From Acidobacteriaceae bacterium (GTDB lineage Bacteria; Acidobacteriota; Terriglobia; Terriglobales; Acidobacteriaceae), in contig JASHNS010000034.1 in assembly GCA_030041515.1 (NCBI GenBank), positions 33,537 through 97,536 of the forward strand: DNA of 64,000 bases, read 5' to 3'. The notes under the pieces are model-generated. The model searched no databases, had not been told where the DNA came from, and saw only the letters and a program-made list of their open reading frames with translations. A program made the position numbers and the translations under genes. How positions within the stretch are numbered: the stretch's first letter is position 1; every line of letters starts with the position of its first letter. This document shows positions 35,701 to 44,274 of the stretch, piece by piece.

Positions 35701-36296
35701 GTCCGCCACTCCAGAAAGTTGCGAAGAACCTGCAATCCCGTCTCGCCGGACTTTTCCGGATGAAATTGCACGCCCATGACATTCCCGCGCTCGATGGCGG
35801 CGGAGAAAGGCTCTCCATAATCGGTAGCCGCAACGGTTGCAGCGATGAGAGGAGCGCAGTACGAGTGCGTGAAATAAGCGAAGGCGCCGTTGGGGACTCC
35901 GGCCAGGAGGCGCGACCCTGGACGGATGTCGAGGGAATTCCAGCCGACATGGGGAATCTTCCTGCCAGGGGAGAACCGGCCGCACGATTCGGGAAACGCC
36001 GCGAGCCCGCCGCAGCCAGGAGCCTCCGTGCTGCCCGCGAAGAGCCACTGCAGCCCGACACAGATCCCAAGAAACGGTATGCCGCGGCCAATAATATCCC
36101 GCAACGCCGTGGCCATCCCGGTTTTCTCCAGGCGAACGGTGGCCGAGAAATGCCCCACTCCAGGCAGGATGACCCGCTCGGCGCCGGCAATTTCAAATGG
36201 ACTCTCTGTGACTGTCACCTGGGCGCCGAGGTGACGCAGGGCCTTCACGACGGAGGTCAGATTGCCGGCCTTGTAATCGATCACGGTGGCGAGCAT
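35694..36296 (-). CDS. hisH: imidazole glycerol phosphate synthase, glutaminase subunit
   Basis: A 200-residue class I glutamine amidotransferase. The nucleophile cysteine lies in [12 protein letters not shown] (near residue 79), and the His/Glu pair in [16 protein letters not shown] near residue 46 is the HisH-typical oxyanion segment. It supplies ammonia to HisF. Its ATG shares one base with the hisB stop (TGATG). Confidence 0.95.
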   Translation of the reverse strand: MLATVIDYKAGNLTSVVKALRHLGAQVTVTESPFEIAGAERVILPGVGHFSATVRLEKTGMATALRDIIGRGIPFLGICVGLQWLFAGSTEAPGCGGLAAFPESCGRFSPGRKIPHVGWNSLDIRPGSRLLAGVPNGAFAYFTHSYCAPLIAATVAATDYGEPFSAAIERGNVMGVQFHPEKSGETGLQVLRNFLEWRTC

Positions 36297-36895
36297 CAGA
36301 GCAGACCCTTCGTACTGGGCAGCTGCTCGCGGAGTTGAGGGTCGCGCGAGCAGGCGAAGCGCAGCGCGCGGGCGAATGCTTTGAAGAGCGCCTCGATTTT
36401 GTGGTGGCTGGAGCGGCCGTACATCACCTTCACATGCACGTTCGCGCGCGCCCCTCGAGCGAATCCCTCGAAGAAGTCTTCGACGAGCTCCGACTGGAGA
36501 TCGCCCACGAGGCGCGTGCGGACTTTGGTTTCGACGTGGTGTGCCGCACGGCCGCTGAGGTCGACGGCAGCGAGACCGAGCGTCTCGTCCATCGTCATCA
36601 AAAAGTACCCGGCGCGCAGAATGCCGCGCTTATCGCCCAGCGCCTTGCCAAAGGCTTCGCCGAGCGCAATGCCGACATCCTCCACGGTGTGATGCTGGTC
36701 GACATCCAGATCGCCCTTGCAGCTGAGTTCAAGGTCGAAGGCGCCGTGGCGGGTGAATAATTCCAGCATGTGATCGAAAAAGCGGATGCCCGTCAAAATC
36801 CGGTAACGGCCCTGGCCTTCGATGGCGAGGCGCAACCGGACGTCGGTCTCCGCAGTTTTGCGGTCGATGGCGGCGGTGCGAGTGGTCTTCTTCAT
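36296..36895 (-). CDS. hisB: imidazoleglycerol-phosphate dehydratase
   Basis: A 199-residue manganese-dependent dehydratase. The diagnostic metal motifs are [27 protein letters not shown] and [15 protein letters not shown]. This is the stand-alone dehydratase form; the histidinol-phosphatase domain found in the bifunctional HisB of enteric bacteria is absent, so the phosphatase must be encoded elsewhere. It overlaps hisC by four bases (ATGA) and hisH by one. Confidence 0.95.
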   Translation of the reverse strand: MKKTTRTAAIDRKTAETDVRLRLAIEGQGRYRILTGIRFFDHMLELFTRHGAFDLELSCKGDLDVDQHHTVEDVGIALGEAFGKALGDKRGILRAGYFLMTMDETLGLAAVDLSGRAAHHVETKVRTRLVGDLQSELVEDFFEGFARGARANVHVKVMYGRSSHHKIEALFKAFARALRFACSRDPQLREQLPSTKGLL

Positions 36896-37992
36896 GCGTT
36901 GACTCCCGATGGCGTCCAGCCGATTGCGGCGAGTGAAGCTTCAAGAGCGGCAATGGCCTGCTTCGTGTGTTCCCGTGGGCCAAGCGTCACGCGGACGCGG
37001 CCATCGCACCCAGGGTCGGCCGAGCGGTCGCGCACGAGAACGCCGCGTTGGCGCATGGCCTCGACGAATGCGCGATGCTGCGCGCCGATTTGCACAAGAA
37101 CAAAATTCGCCCGCGAGCGCGAGTAGGGCAAGCCGAGGCGATCCAGGGCAGCCTGAAATTCAGTGCGCGATGCCAGAACCTCCTCGACATACCAGCGGAG
37201 ATAGTCTTCGTCGTCGAGCGCGGCGCCAAGGCAGGTGAGCGCGAGGGAGTTGACGCTATACGGTGAGATCGCGCGGTGCATCCACAGCATTGGTTCTTCG
37301 GCGGCGCACAATACTCCGAGGCGGAGGCCGGCGAGGCCATAGGCTTTGGAAAATGTGCGCGCCACGATGACATTGGGTGCGCGCCCAATAAGGTCCAGGA
37401 CGGTTTCTCCGTGGAAGTGAAAATAAGCTTCGTCGATGAGGACAGCCGCGTGGGGCGCCGCCTCGAACACTCGCAGCAAATCTTCACGGCGCACCGCCTG
37501 GCCCGTGGGGCTGTTGGGATTCGCGATGCAAATGAGACGGGTTGCGGGCGTGATCGCGCTCAGGAGCCCGTTCAATGGAAAGCGAAATCCATCTTCGGCC
37601 GGAACACAGGCGACGCGTGCCGGGATGCCAGAGGCGTAGACCTCGTACATCGTGTAGGTGGGTACGGGGAGCAGCATCTCTGTGCCGCCCTCGAGATACG
37701 TCTGGCAGAGGACATGAATCGCCTCGTCGACGCCATTGGTCAGCAGCACCTGTCCCGGAGCAAGGCCCAGATGTTCGGCAACCCGGCGCTCCAGCGGCTC
37801 GCGTTCGGGGTAACGAGTGAGGTCGGCGGCGGTGATGCCACGCAGGGCTTCAACGACACGAGGTGTGCAGGCCAGAGTATTTTCATTGAAATCGAGTCGC
37901 AGGCCTCTGCGGTCGCCGAGAGGCGGATGATACTCCTTCATGCGGCGGACAGCAGTGGATACCGGCGGGTATTGGAGTTTCGCGCCTGTCAT
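36892..37992 (-). CDS. hisC: histidinol-phosphate aminotransferase
   Basis: A 366-residue PLP aminotransferase converting imidazole-acetol phosphate to histidinol phosphate. Key blocks are [32 protein letters not shown] and [16 protein letters not shown] with the Schiff-base lysine; a late [11 protein letters not shown] contains the phosphate-binding arginine. It is flanked by four-base ATGA overlaps with hisD upstream and hisB downstream. Confidence 0.94.
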   Translation of the reverse strand: MTGAKLQYPPVSTAVRRMKEYHPPLGDRRGLRLDFNENTLACTPRVVEALRGITAADLTRYPEREPLERRVAEHLGLAPGQVLLTNGVDEAIHVLCQTYLEGGTEMLLPVPTYTMYEVYASGIPARVACVPAEDGFRFPLNGLLSAITPATRLICIANPNSPTGQAVRREDLLRVFEAAPHAAVLIDEAYFHFHGETVLDLIGRAPNVIVARTFSKAYGLAGLRLGVLCAAEEPMLWMHRAISPYSVNSLALTCLGAALDDEDYLRWYVEEVLASRTEFQAALDRLGLPYSRSRANFVLVQIGAQHRAFVEAMRQRGVLVRDRSADPGCDGRVRVTLGPREHTKQAIAALEASLAAIGWTPSGVNA

Positions 37993-39242
37993 CGAATGCC
38001 TCGCTCCCGGATGGCATTCGCGTGCCCGTTCAGACCTTCGGCAAGCGCGAGGCGGACAGCAGCCGGTCCGAGTTGCCGGACACCCGCCTGAGCGTACTCC
38101 TGCACCGTGACCAGGCGGACGAAATCGAGCACACTTAACCCACCTCGCGTGCGCGCGAGGCCACTGGTGGGCAGTGTGTGGTTGGGGCCGGTAACGTAGT
38201 CACCGAGCGGCTGCGCGGACCAGCGGCCAACAAAGACGGATCCCGCGTTGCGCACCCAGGCGAGATCGGCAGCGGAATCGACGGTGAGGTGTTCTGGAGC
38301 GACGTGGTTGACGATCTCGCGAGCTTCATCGACAGAGCGGGCCACGATCGCAAAGCCGTTCTTTGCCAGGGCGGCGGCAGCAATCCTGTTACCGGCCGCA
38401 CGGCGCTTTGTCTCCTGCATGACCGATCGGGCCAGCCCTTCACTGGTGGTGATGAGCATGGCCACGGCGTCGGGATCGTGTTCGCTCTGGCCAACCAGAT
38501 CGGCAGCGATGCAGGCGGGATCGCCGGTTTCGCTGGCGACGAGAATCTCCGTGGGCCCGGCGAGCATGTCGATGGAGGAATCGAACGCGACGAGCTTCTT
38601 GGCTGCGGTCACCCAGGCGTTCCCAGGGCCGACGAGCTTGTCGACGCGCGGAATGAATTCCGTCCCATACGCCAGCGCGGCGATGGCATGCGCCCCTCCA
38701 ATTCGGTAGAACTCTGTGATGCCGAGCATGGCGGCAGCCGCAAGCGTTTCCTTCGCCGGGTGCGGCGAAACCGCAACGATCCGCGAAACTCCAGCCACCT
38801 GTGCAGGAATCACGGTCATGAGCAGCGTGGACGGCAGTGGGTAACGTCCGCTGGGGACATAACAACCAGCGGATGCGATGGGCAGGACGCGCTGTCCCGC
38901 AGTCACGCCGGGTGCGGGCTTGAGGTCGAAGTTTCGCGGCAGTTGCCGCAAGGCGAAGCTGCGGATGTTGCGCGCGGCCACTTTGAGCGCCTGCCGCGTA
39001 TCGGCAGGAGTAGATTCCCACGCCACATGCAGCTCAACCTCGGAAATACGCAATGGCACCTGAGCCGGGATCCCATCAAGGCGCGAGCGCAGCCGCAGCA
39101 AGGCAGGATCGCCACCCCGCCGTACCGCCTCCACGATGCGCCGAGCCTGCGGCAGGGCGCGCTCATACGGAGCATTGCCCCGGTCGGTAATCCTGGCGAC
39201 CACCGCACGCCCTGCCGGCGAGCTGGTGCGAAGCAGCTTCAC
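37989..39242 (-). CDS. hisD: histidinol dehydrogenase
   Basis: A 417-residue zinc enzyme carrying out the last two oxidations to histidine. The family core is present: [29 protein letters not shown], and [11 protein letters not shown] with the Gln/His zinc ligands. PEHLTV contains the catalytic Glu-His, NHTLPTSG follows, and a C-terminal LNGHANAI supplies the last histidine. Four-base overlaps connect it to hisG (upstream) and hisC (downstream). Confidence 0.96.
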   Translation of the reverse strand: MKLLRTSSPAGRAVVARITDRGNAPYERALPQARRIVEAVRRGGDPALLRLRSRLDGIPAQVPLRISEVELHVAWESTPADTRQALKVAARNIRSFALRQLPRNFDLKPAPGVTAGQRVLPIASAGCYVPSGRYPLPSTLLMTVIPAQVAGVSRIVAVSPHPAKETLAAAAMLGITEFYRIGGAHAIAALAYGTEFIPRVDKLVGPGNAWVTAAKKLVAFDSSIDMLAGPTEILVASETGDPACIAADLVGQSEHDPDAVAMLITTSEGLARSVMQETKRRAAGNRIAAAALAKNGFAIVARSVDEAREIVNHVAPEHLTVDSAADLAWVRNAGSVFVGRWSAQPLGDYVTGPNHTLPTSGLARTRGGLSVLDFVRLVTVQEYAQAGVRQLGPAAVRLALAEGLNGHANAIRERGIR

Positions 39243-40123
39243 AGCACCACCTTGTTCAGCGGGTACTCGACGATCCCCGTGGCTTGCGCCGCCTTCAGTT
39301 TGGGAATGACATCGCGAACCGTACTTTCTTCGAGGATAGTATTGACGGCCACCCAGCGCGCGTCGCTGAGCTCGGAGACGGTCGGGGAATTGAGTGCGGG
39401 GAGCACCGCGAGTACCGTGGCGAGGTTGGTCTTCTCAACGTTGAGCATCAGCCCGACCTGGCCCTGTGCGTCGATGGCGCCGCGCAGCATCAGCGCGAGC
39501 GTGTCGATTTTCGCGCGCTTCCACGGCTCGGCAGCCGCGGCCTTGTTGGCGATGAGATGCGTTTCGCTCTCCATCACAGTTTCGATAATCCGGAGACGGT
39601 TGGCGCGCAGCGAACTGCCGGTTTCCGTCACTTCCACGATCGCATCAGCCAGAGTCGGCGGCTTCACTTCCGTCGCGCCCCAGCTGAATTCCACTTTCAC
39701 CGGGATCTTCTTTTCTGCGAAATAGCGCTTTGTGACTTCCACCAGTTCCGTGGCGATGGTCTTGCCGGCAAGGTCTTCGGCGCGCTGCCACGGAGATGAC
39801 TCAGGGACGGCGAGCACCCAGCGCACACGACGCCGGCTCTGCTTGGCGTAGACCAGGCTCGTGATGCTCTCGACCTCAAGACCGCTTTCGACCACCCAGT
39901 CGATTCCGGTCAGGCCGGCGTCGAGCACGCCGTGATCGACGTAGCGCGCCATCTCCTGCGCGCGGATCAGCATGCACTCGATCTCAGGATCGTCGATCGA
40001 TGGAAAGTAGGAGCGGCCATCGGCGTACATGTTCCAGCCGGCGCGGCGGAAGAGAGCGATCGTCGAGTCCTGCAGGCTGCCCTTGGGAATGCCGAGACGA
40101 AGCTTGTTCGGAGCGGTCGTCAT
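39239..40123 (-). CDS. hisG: ATP phosphoribosyltransferase, long form
   Basis: A 294-residue HisG of the long, hexameric, histidine-inhibited type that starts the pathway by joining ATP and PRPP. The N-terminus [14 protein letters not shown], the LVEVTKRYF region and [20 protein letters not shown] form the catalytic part. The C-terminal about 80 residues form the regulatory ACT-like domain that binds histidine. No separate hisZ is needed with this form. It overlaps hisI and hisD by four bases each. Confidence 0.95.
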   Translation of the reverse strand: MTTAPNKLRLGIPKGSLQDSTIALFRRAGWNMYADGRSYFPSIDDPEIECMLIRAQEMARYVDHGVLDAGLTGIDWVVESGLEVESITSLVYAKQSRRRVRWVLAVPESSPWQRAEDLAGKTIATELVEVTKRYFAEKKIPVKVEFSWGATEVKPPTLADAIVEVTETGSSLRANRLRIIETVMESETHLIANKAAAAEPWKRAKIDTLALMLRGAIDAQGQVGLMLNVEKTNLATVLAVLPALNSPTVSELSDARWVAVNTILEESTVRDVIPKLKAAQATGIVEYPLNKVVL

Positions 40124-40473
40124 GCGCGCACCTCAGCCACGTTTCCGGCAGACAGCGGCCGCGTGAAGCAGCTCACGGTGCCTTCGTGGCAAACGAGGCC
40201 GTCGCCCTCGACTTCGACGCGGAAGAGGATCGCATCCTGGTCACAGTCAGTCGCGACATCGAGGATACGGAGACGATTGCCGCTGGTTTCGCCTTTCATC
40301 CAGAGCTTCTGGCGGGTACGGCTCCAAAAGGTAACAAAGCCGCTTTCCTTTGTTTTGCGCCAGCTTTCGTCGTTGAGAAAGCCGAGCATCAGCACCTGGC
40401 CGGTGCGGGCATCCTGCACGATGCCGGGTACCAGGCCGTCCATTTTGGCGAAATCGATTGTCGGTTCGGTCAT
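40120..40473 (-). CDS. hisI: phosphoribosyl-AMP cyclohydrolase
   Basis: A 117-residue zinc enzyme that opens the purine ring of PR-AMP. It contains [32 protein letters not shown] and the metal-binding [12 protein letters not shown], followed by CHEGTVSCF. It is the first structural gene of the his operon. The HisE pyrophosphohydrolase domain, commonly fused to HisI or encoded nearby, is absent. The ATG at 40473 is preferred over one at 40479 because AAGGA is correctly spaced before it. It begins 34 bases after the attenuator hairpin. Confidence 0.92.
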   Translation of the reverse strand: MTEPTIDFAKMDGLVPGIVQDARTGQVLMLGFLNDESWRKTKESGFVTFWSRTRQKLWMKGETSGNRLRILDVATDCDQDAILFRVEVEGDGLVCHEGTVSCFTRPLSAGNVAEVRA

Positions 40474-40506
40474 GATCATCCTTCAGTTTTGGGGCTGAAA
40501 AGCAAA

Positions 40507-40537
40507 AAGCCCGTCTGCGCTGGGCGCCGGCGGGCTT
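40507..40537 (-). terminator. his operon attenuator (intrinsic terminator)
   Basis: On the minus strand, AAGCCCG and CGGGCTT pair around a segment that itself contains GCGC/GCGC, giving a stable two-part stem. A run of five T and a second T-run follow (CGGGCTTTTTGCTTTT). It sits between the leader-peptide stop (40562) and hisI, so it would cut off transcription before the structural genes. Its 5' arm also matches an upstream leader segment; see the antiterminator entry. Confidence 0.85.
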
Positions 40538-40589
40538 CTCGAATCCTGTGGTTTGGCTTTTTTAGCCTGGGATGCGATGGTTCGCCGGC
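40526..40589 (-). promoter_or_regulatory. candidate antiterminator pairing of the his leader
   Basis: GCCGGCG in the leader-peptide coding region (40583-40589) is the exact reverse complement of CGCCGGC (40526-40532), which overlaps the 5' arm of the attenuator. With a G-T wobble and one more pair the duplex reaches nine base pairs. If a ribosome stalls at the His codons, this pairing could form and break the terminator; if it proceeds, the terminator forms. Inferred from complementarity only. Confidence 0.6.
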
Positions 40590-40639
40590 ACGCTCGTCAC
40601 GTGATGATGGTGATGGCGATGATGAGTGCAAACCTGCAT
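40562..40639 (-). CDS. hisL: histidine operon leader peptide
   Basis: A 25-residue open frame, ATG at 40639 to TAA, whose residues 6-13 read HHRHHHHH, with a further His at position 21. Eight of 25 residues are histidine, and seven of eight consecutive codons encode it. It lies between a promoter and an intrinsic terminator, about 90 bases before hisI. This is the arrangement of a ribosome-mediated attenuator, in which histidine shortage stalls the ribosome on the His run. It is not similar to the enteric hisL sequence beyond the His run. No standard Shine-Dalgarno is certain: AAGG lies about ten bases before the ATG but overlaps the -10 box. Confidence 0.87.
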   Translation of the reverse strand: MQVCTHHRHHHHHVTSVPANHRIPG

Positions 40640-40648
40640 CTGGTTTCT

Positions 40649-40677
40649 ACCTTAGGGGAGAGTTGGTGAGCTGTCAA
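40649..40677 (-). promoter_or_regulatory. promoter of the his operon
   Basis: TTGACA (40672-40677), a 17-base spacer and TAAGGT (40649-40654) on the minus strand. The predicted start of transcription is within a few bases of the leader ATG at 40639. The -35 overlaps the stop codon of the upstream oxidoreductase gene. Confidence 0.6.
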
Positions 40678-43673
40678 CTGCGGGGCGCGATGACCTCTGC
40701 GAAATGAACAGCCAGCCGCTCCGAATCCTGCGCGATCTGTTCCCGGCAACTGAAGCCGTCGGCGACGAGGAGCGTCTCTGGTGTGGCGGCGCGGACTGCG
40801 GGGAGCAGCACACGCTCGCCGAGGATCTGCGACACCTCGAATTTCTCGCGTTCAAAGCCGAACGGGCCGGCCATTCCGCAGCAGCCGGAGTCGAGCAACT
40901 CGACCTCGGCGCCGGTGCGCCGCAGAAGCGCAACCTCGTCGGTCATCGTCATCAGCGACTTGTGATGGCAGTGGCCCTGGACCACGATCTTCGCGCCGGG
41001 GTGCTTTGCGGGCTCGAAATCGGGCGCGTGGCGAACGAGAAATTCACTGAGGAGTAAAGTTTGCGCGTGGAGGCGCTGCGCACCAGCGTCCGAGGGGAAA
41101 AAACTCACCAGCTCGTCCCGAAAGACGCTGGCGCAGGATGGCTCAAGGAACACGAAGGGCAGGCCGGCGTCGATTTGTGGCGCGAAGTCACGGAGGATTC
41201 TCTCCAGGTAAGCGCGGGCGGCGGGTAGCAGTCCGAAATCGTAGAGCGGACGCCCGCAGCACACGTGATGCCTGGGGACTTCGGGGGAGAATCCCGCGGA
41301 GACGAGCACGCGCGCCGCCGCGTGCAGTGATTGCGGATGATAGTAGTTGTTCCAGGTATCCGGCCACAGCAGGACTGCGCGTTCAGGCACTCCGCGTGCG
41401 GCGGGGATTGGCCGTCCTGGCAACCGCGCCTCGCCCCGTTCCTCATCTGACTTCTTCCAGCTATTTTGAAAGCTCCGCGGCGCAAACCGAGGCAGCCTCC
41501 GCTGCTGGGCGACCCCGAGCGTGGCTTTGATCAGGTTCGCTACGCCAGGTAGCGCGAGGGGGATATTCGCAATGCGCGGCGTGAGCCCAGGGATGAGCGA
41601 AGCCGCATGGGCCACGCGATCCATGAAGCCGAAGGCATAGTGCTGCAGCGGTCGCCCTCCGCCCTGATAGTAGTGCGCCAGAAACTCGGCCTTGTATGTG
41701 GCCATGTCCACGTTGACGGGACACTCGGTTTTGCAGGCCTTGCAGGAAAGGCAGAGGTCGAGCGCTTCGCGCACGGCGTCGTTTTTCCAGGCGACCGTAC
41801 CAGCGCTCGGGCCCGCGGGCAGCACCTTACCCTCCATCAGTTCCCAAAGCAAATGAGCGCGGCCGCGGGTGGAGTGGCGCTCTTCGCGGGTAGCCATGTA
41901 GCTGGGGCACATGGTGCCGCCGGTCTCCTTGCGGCAGGCGCCGACGCCGACGCAGCGCAGCGTAGCCTCGCCGAACGATCCATGCTCCGCGGGAAATCGA
42001 AAGAAGGTTTCGGGCATGGGCGATTGATACCCCGCGCCGAGGCGCAGACCTTCGGCCGGATCGTAAGCGACGACCGGATCGATCATCTTGCCGGGGTTCA
42101 TCCGGTTCTCCGGATCCCACAGCGCCTTGAACTCGCGGAAAGCCTCCATCAATTCAGCGCCAAACATCCTGGGCAACAGTGCGCCCCGGGCCTGGCCGTC
42201 GCCGTGCTCGCCGGAGAGCGACCCGCCGTGAGCGAGGACGACATCGGCGGCGCGGTCGATGAACTCGCGGAATGTGCGGATGCCATGCTCCGATTCGAGG
42301 TCGAAATTGATGCGCGAGTGGACGCAGCCCTGGCCGAAGTGTCCGTACAGCGGGCTGCGGTAGCCGTACTCGCGCATCAGCGCAGAGAATTGGCGCAAAT
42401 AGGAGCCGAGCTTCTCCGGCGGAACCGCAGCGTCTTCCCAACCCTCCCAGCCATGCGGTTCACCGGGAACGAAGACCATGGCGCCCAGCGCAGATTCGCG
42501 AACGTGCCAGATGCGAGCGGCTTCGGCTGGCTCGTACACGCGTCCGCCCAGGGGCTGCGCCGCAAAACGCGCCGAGGCGGCGAGGAAATCACGGACTCTC
42601 TCTTCGGCTTCTTCGTTTGACTCTGCACCAAATTCGACGAGCAGGAAGCCGCCTCCTTCGGGCAGCAGCTGCACGTCCTCGACGGCGAGATGCTTGCGGC
42701 GCATGAACTCGAGAAGCAGTGCGTCGATGCCTTCGAGGCCGATCGGGCCGTGACCGACGACTTCAGGTACAGCATCGGCGGCAAGAAAGGCATCGGCGAA
42801 GGCAAGCACCGCGAGGCGTCGACATGGCGGGCTGTGCATCAGATCCAGCTCCGCGCTCAGGACGGTCACCAGTGTGCCTTCGCTGCCGACCAGAGCGCGC
42901 GCAACATTGAAGTGGTTCTCGGGAAGCAATTCGTCGAGGTTATAGCCGGAGACTCGACGCGGTATGCGCGGGAAACGGCGCCGAATCTCGTCTGCATATC
43001 GATCGCGGATGCGGCGCATGCCGGTATAAATCGCGGCGGGACGCCCGCCCCGCGCGATGATAGCGGACCACTGCTCGTCGCTGGTGGGACCGACGTTCAT
43101 CCGCGTGCCGTCGGCCAGGAGCACGTCGAGCGAACGAATGTTGTTGGCGGTCAGGCCGCCCATCACGGAGTGCGTGCCGCAGGAGTTGTTGCCGATCATG
43201 CCGCCGATGGTGCAGCGGGAGTGCGTGGCCGGATCGGGTGCGAAGGTGAGGTGGTGCCGCTCCGCGGCTTCGCGGACGCGATCGAGCACGATGCCCGGCT
43301 CCACAACAGCCACGCGGCGCTCCGGATCGAGCGAGACCAGCCGGCGCATATATTTCGAGAAGTCGAGCACGACCGCGACATTGCAGCACTGGCCGGCCAG
43401 GCTGGTCCCTGCTCCGCGGGGCAGGATTGCAGCTCCCAGATCGCGGCAACTGGCGATAGTCGCCTCGACGTCGGCAGCGTCACGGGGCAGCACGACGCCG
43501 ACCGGCACCTGTCGATAATTCGACGCGTCGGTCGCGTACAGGGCGCGATCGGCAGCGGAAAACCGAACCTCCCCCTTTAACACCGCGTGCAGCCGCGATT
43601 CCAGCTCACGGGCCCTGGCAAAATGCTCATGAGGATGCTGCGCCGCATGCAGGATCGGCAGAGTTGCGGTCAT
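40674..43673 (-). CDS. FAD/[4Fe-4S] oxidoreductase, fused GlcD-GlcF (YdiJ-like)
   Basis: A 999-residue fusion related to E. coli YdiJ (a D-2-hydroxyglutarate dehydrogenase) and to glycolate or D-lactate dehydrogenases. The N-terminal PCMH-type FAD domain has ILPRGAGTSLAGQCCN and TIGGMIGNNSCGTHS. The FAD-oxidase C-terminal domain follows. Next come two ferredoxin-type motifs, CVGVGACRKETGGTMCPS and CLSCKACKTECPV. The C-terminal GlcF-like half has two CCG redox domains (HVCCGRPLYDFG and SGCCGMAGPFGFE). The enzyme probably passes electrons from a D-2-hydroxyacid to the quinone pool. The ATG at 43673 overlaps the GNAT stop by four bases. The substrate is inferred only from fold and length. Confidence 0.85.
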   Translation of the reverse strand: MTATLPILHAAQHPHEHFARARELESRLHAVLKGEVRFSAADRALYATDASNYRQVPVGVVLPRDAADVEATIASCRDLGAAILPRGAGTSLAGQCCNVAVVLDFSKYMRRLVSLDPERRVAVVEPGIVLDRVREAAERHHLTFAPDPATHSRCTIGGMIGNNSCGTHSVMGGLTANNIRSLDVLLADGTRMNVGPTSDEQWSAIIARGGRPAAIYTGMRRIRDRYADEIRRRFPRIPRRVSGYNLDELLPENHFNVARALVGSEGTLVTVLSAELDLMHSPPCRRLAVLAFADAFLAADAVPEVVGHGPIGLEGIDALLLEFMRRKHLAVEDVQLLPEGGGFLLVEFGAESNEEAEERVRDFLAASARFAAQPLGGRVYEPAEAARIWHVRESALGAMVFVPGEPHGWEGWEDAAVPPEKLGSYLRQFSALMREYGYRSPLYGHFGQGCVHSRINFDLESEHGIRTFREFIDRAADVVLAHGGSLSGEHGDGQARGALLPRMFGAELMEAFREFKALWDPENRMNPGKMIDPVVAYDPAEGLRLGAGYQSPMPETFFRFPAEHGSFGEATLRCVGVGACRKETGGTMCPSYMATREERHSTRGRAHLLWELMEGKVLPAGPSAGTVAWKNDAVREALDLCLSCKACKTECPVNVDMATYKAEFLAHYYQGGGRPLQHYAFGFMDRVAHAASLIPGLTPRIANIPLALPGVANLIKATLGVAQQRRLPRFAPRSFQNSWKKSDEERGEARLPGRPIPAARGVPERAVLLWPDTWNNYYHPQSLHAAARVLVSAGFSPEVPRHHVCCGRPLYDFGLLPAARAYLERILRDFAPQIDAGLPFVFLEPSCASVFRDELVSFFPSDAGAQRLHAQTLLLSEFLVRHAPDFEPAKHPGAKIVVQGHCHHKSLMTMTDEVALLRRTGAEVELLDSGCCGMAGPFGFEREKFEVSQILGERVLLPAVRAATPETLLVADGFSCREQIAQDSERLAVHFAEVIAPRS

Positions 43674-44200
43674 AAGAGTTCCCTGCGCATGTAAACCATC
43701 TCGGCGACGTCGCTCGGCCGGTGCGCCGCCTTTGCAAGGCTGCCGCGAATGAGTTCGAAGCCCATCGACTGATAGAGTGCGTAAGCCGCCTGCATGGCGC
43801 GAGGCATGGTGTCCAGGACAATCGTCGAGTACCCGTACTCGCGAGCCAGATCGAGCGCAGCCTGAGCGAGCGTCCGGCCCAATCCGCGGCCCTGATACCC
43901 GGAGCGCACCCAGAGGCGTTTCATCTCGCACCCACGCCCGGTTCCGAACGCCTCCGTCGAGGCCGGTTTCAACGCCACGCAGCCCGCGGGCTCATCGTCG
44001 ACAAAAGCCAGCAGCACCGCGCCGGCCGGTTCGGCGTAAAGGCCGGGCAGCACAGCCAATTCCTTTTCGAGCGTGGTAACGCAGATGTGCTCGCCGCCAA
44101 CCGACAAGTTCAGATGCGCGGCATATTCGCGCATCAGCGTGCGGCACAGTTCCGCGTCGCTGCTGCCATCGTGAAATAGGGCTCGTCGCACCTGCACCAT
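43670..44200 (-). CDS. GNAT family N-acetyltransferase
   Basis: A 176-residue acetyl-CoA-dependent acyltransferase. The acetyl-CoA-binding motif A is VRSGYQGRGLGRTLAQAAL, preceded by MKRLWV; TMPRAMQAAYALYQSMGFE is the usual C-terminal motif B. The acceptor is not predictable from these motifs. The chosen ATG at 44200 has a TATCAT box eight bases upstream; an in-frame GTG nine codons earlier is possible. It is coupled to the oxidoreductase by ATGA and divergent from the S9 peptidase gene. Confidence 0.8.
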   Translation of the reverse strand: MVQVRRALFHDGSSDAELCRTLMREYAAHLNLSVGGEHICVTTLEKELAVLPGLYAEPAGAVLLAFVDDEPAGCVALKPASTEAFGTGRGCEMKRLWVRSGYQGRGLGRTLAQAALDLAREYGYSTIVLDTMPRAMQAAYALYQSMGFELIRGSLAKAAHRPSDVAEMVYMRRELL

Positions 44201-44208
44201 ACCGGACC

Positions 44209-44214
44209 ATGATA
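44209..44214 (-). promoter_or_regulatory. -10-like TATCAT before the GNAT gene
   Basis: TATCAT (five of six) on the minus strand, eight bases upstream of the chosen GNAT ATG at 44200. No Shine-Dalgarno lies between. The divergent spacer also contains the promoter for the S9 peptidase gene. Confidence 0.4.
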
Positions 44215-44238
44215 GGGCACAGTCCACAGCGGGATTCG

Positions 44239-44267
44239 TTGCGCAGCCCGCGCCAACCTGATAGAAC
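44239..44267 (+). promoter_or_regulatory. promoter before the S9 peptidase gene
   Basis: TTGCGC (44239-44244), a 17-base spacer and TAGAAC (44262-44267), with the ATG at 44275 only seven bases beyond the -10. The intervening AGCGCGC has no Shine-Dalgarno character, which again points to a leaderless mRNA. Confidence 0.42.
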
Positions 44268-44274
44268 AGCGCGC

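Noticed and set aside
40562..40639. Interpretation of the His-rich frame as a metal-binding peptide
   Set aside because: Its position between the his promoter and an intrinsic terminator directly before hisI is far better explained by attenuation.
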